From positions 1 to 64,000 of the forward strand of contig NZ_JAMXLH010000025.1 of assembly GCF_024281035.1 (NCBI RefSeq): 64,000 nucleotides of DNA. Reading direction: 5' to 3'. Position numbers and translations under genes: made by a program. Source of the DNA: Paraburkholderia sp. (lineage in GTDB: Bacteria; Pseudomonadota; Gammaproteobacteria; Burkholderiales; Burkholderiaceae). Under the pieces are notes generated by a model that saw nothing but the letters and a program-made list of their open reading frames with translations, searched no databases and was not told the DNA's origin. This document shows, piece after piece, positions 63,046 through 64,000 of the stretch. Numbering within the stretch: position 1 is the stretch's first letter; every line of letters starts with the position of its first letter.

Positions 63046-64000
63046 TCAAAGATGATCGGGACAGCGGAACTGATCGAGCACGCCGCGCCGGAACGGGTTC
63101 GTCACGCTGCTCGCGTCGAGTTCGAGATCGACGCGGCGGCCATCCGAAACGAAGCTGATCCTGAAGCGGTCCGGTTGCCCCGTCTGCTGAAGATTCGCCT
63201 GATCCATCAGATGCAGCAGCGCCCACGGCCCATCCGCGCGCGCCGCCGCGCCGCCGCCCGGAGGCGCGAACTCCACGTGCGCTTCGCTCGTGCCCTTGCC
63301 GCTCGGCCACTGAAAACCCATGCTGCCAGTCGCGCCGGGTTTGGCGACCCACTGCTGGCCGTCGATATCGAGCGTGAATTGCGTCAGCGCCGGATCAATC
63401 GCAATCGGCTTGACGGCAAAACGCACCGACACGTCGCGCCCGCCCGCGCGGAACAGAGCGTCGCGAATCTGCGCCGCACGCTGGAATTGCACGAGCACGT
63501 TATCTGGAATGCCGATCGATTCCGAGCCTTGCCGCCAGCGCCAGGTCGCGCCGGACATATCGACGTAGTTCTGCAGGTTCTTCTGGAAGAAATCGTCGAT
63601 CAGTCCACCCGGTGCGAGCAATCGCCCGAAGTCATCCGGCGTCGCGTCGCGCGTCGAGCTGCGCACGAGCGGATAGCGCCCGTCGAGCGCCTGCTTGCAG
63701 AGCTGCCCCACGTTCGCGAGCCACAGTGCGTTCAGGCGGGCACGCTCGCCGCCCGCCATGAGCGCGGTCGCGCCGGTGGCCACGTCGCCGACCACCGCCG
63801 CCAGTGGCGCAGGCGCGCCCTGCGAAGCCAGCTTGAGCTTGTCGATCGCATCCGCGCCCGGCGGCGGCAAGCCCTGGCGGCGTGCGGTGTCGGCGGCTTG
63901 CAGATAGGTCGCCGCATCCTTGAGCGCCGCAAGCTGCGTGTCGAGCGGCGACGGCCCCTGCGCGCCCGGCTTGCCGACGAGATCGTGCAACGGCTGGAAA
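63046..64000 (-). CDS. tssM: TssM (IcmF) inner-membrane T6SS component, C-terminal part
   Basis: The frame enters from the right edge, so only the last 318 or so residues are here. DGRYPLVRSSTRDATPDDFG, GGLIDDFFQKNLQNYVD and the C-terminal beta-domain with GFQWPSGKGTSEAHVEF and FRCPDHL match the conserved TssM/IcmF C-terminus, which sits in the periplasm and meets TssJ. The upstream part, outside the window, should hold the ATPase-like domain and membrane spans. Confidence 0.92.
   Translation of the reverse strand, partial: FQPLHDLVGKPGAQGPSPLDTQLAALKDAATYLQAADTARRQGLPPPGADAIDKLKLASQGAPAPLAAVVGDVATGATALMAGGERARLNALWLANVGQLCKQALDGRYPLVRSSTRDATPDDFGRLLAPGGLIDDFFQKNLQNYVDMSGATWRWRQGSESIGIPDNVLVQFQRAAQIRDALFRAGGRDVSVRFAVKPIAIDPALTQFTLDIDGQQWVAKPGATGSMGFQWPSGKGTSEAHVEFAPPGGGAAARADGPWALLHLMDQANLQQTGQPDRFRISFVSDGRRVDLELDASSVTNPFRRGVLDQFRCPDHL

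Overview
The window is GC-rich and densely coded. It reads as a Burkholderia sensu lato chromosome, most likely Paraburkholderia or Caballeronia. Supporting marks are an OmpC-type Burkholderia porin, a complete cepacian-type (bce) exopolysaccharide locus, a selenoneine gene pair and type VI secretion (T6SS) genes at both edges. I saw no rRNA, tRNA, CRISPR array, phage or intact insertion sequence. All names come from reading the sequence and recalling families; no database search was run.

Layout. 1-145: first codons of a vgrG running off the left edge. 587-2185: a sedolisin (S53) protease. 2422-4693: senB and senA, head to head, for the selenium antioxidant selenoneine, followed by an isoprenylcysteine-type methyltransferase (4820-5284). 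5380-9931: a translationally coupled pair (thiamine-diphosphate enzyme, FAD dehydrogenase) with a divergent AraC-type regulator. 10135-12109: a general porin and a small exported BON-domain protein. 12229-12848: a VapC-type toxin and antitoxin. 12946-19983: a beta-glucoside operon on the minus strand (LacI regulator, binding protein, two permeases, GH1 beta-glucosidase, UgpC/MalK-type ATPase). It has a 24-bp perfect palindromic operator before the binding-protein gene and a second copy before the regulator gene.

20207-47038 is the exopolysaccharide locus, in six blocks of alternating strand: galU/bceT; an acyltransferase (bceS); bceR-Q-P (double glycosyltransferase, Wzx flippase, exported beta-propeller); bceO-N (acyltransferase, GDP-mannose 4,6-dehydratase); the long minus-strand run bceB-C-D-E-F-G-H-I-J-K; and bceA. 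Together these supply nucleotide sugars (BceA, BceC, BceN, GalU), prime the lipid carrier (BceB), add sugars (BceG, H, J, K and two domains in BceR), acetylate (BceO, BceS), flip (BceQ), polymerise (BceI) and export under tyrosine-kinase/phosphatase control (BceF, BceD, BceE). Counting the primase, there are seven sugar-transfer domains, which fits the heptasaccharide repeat reported for cepacian. No GDP-rhamnose-forming reductase (bceM/rmd) is visible.

47103-48374 encodes an unusual protein: a transposase-type N-terminal domain without a catalytic core, a second conserved-looking domain and a four-residue repeat tract. It lies convergent to bceA and is the best candidate here for something undescribed. 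Then come three small proteins of unknown role (48975-50661), a branched-chain amino-acid ABC operon livK-H-M-G-F (51030-55933) with a long leader, a TrpX-type ABC transporter (56984-59889), a SAM methyltransferase, and the tail of a T6SS operon read leftwards: tssM (3' part), tagF, an OmpA-family gene and a putative exported metallopeptidase with two HExxH motifs.
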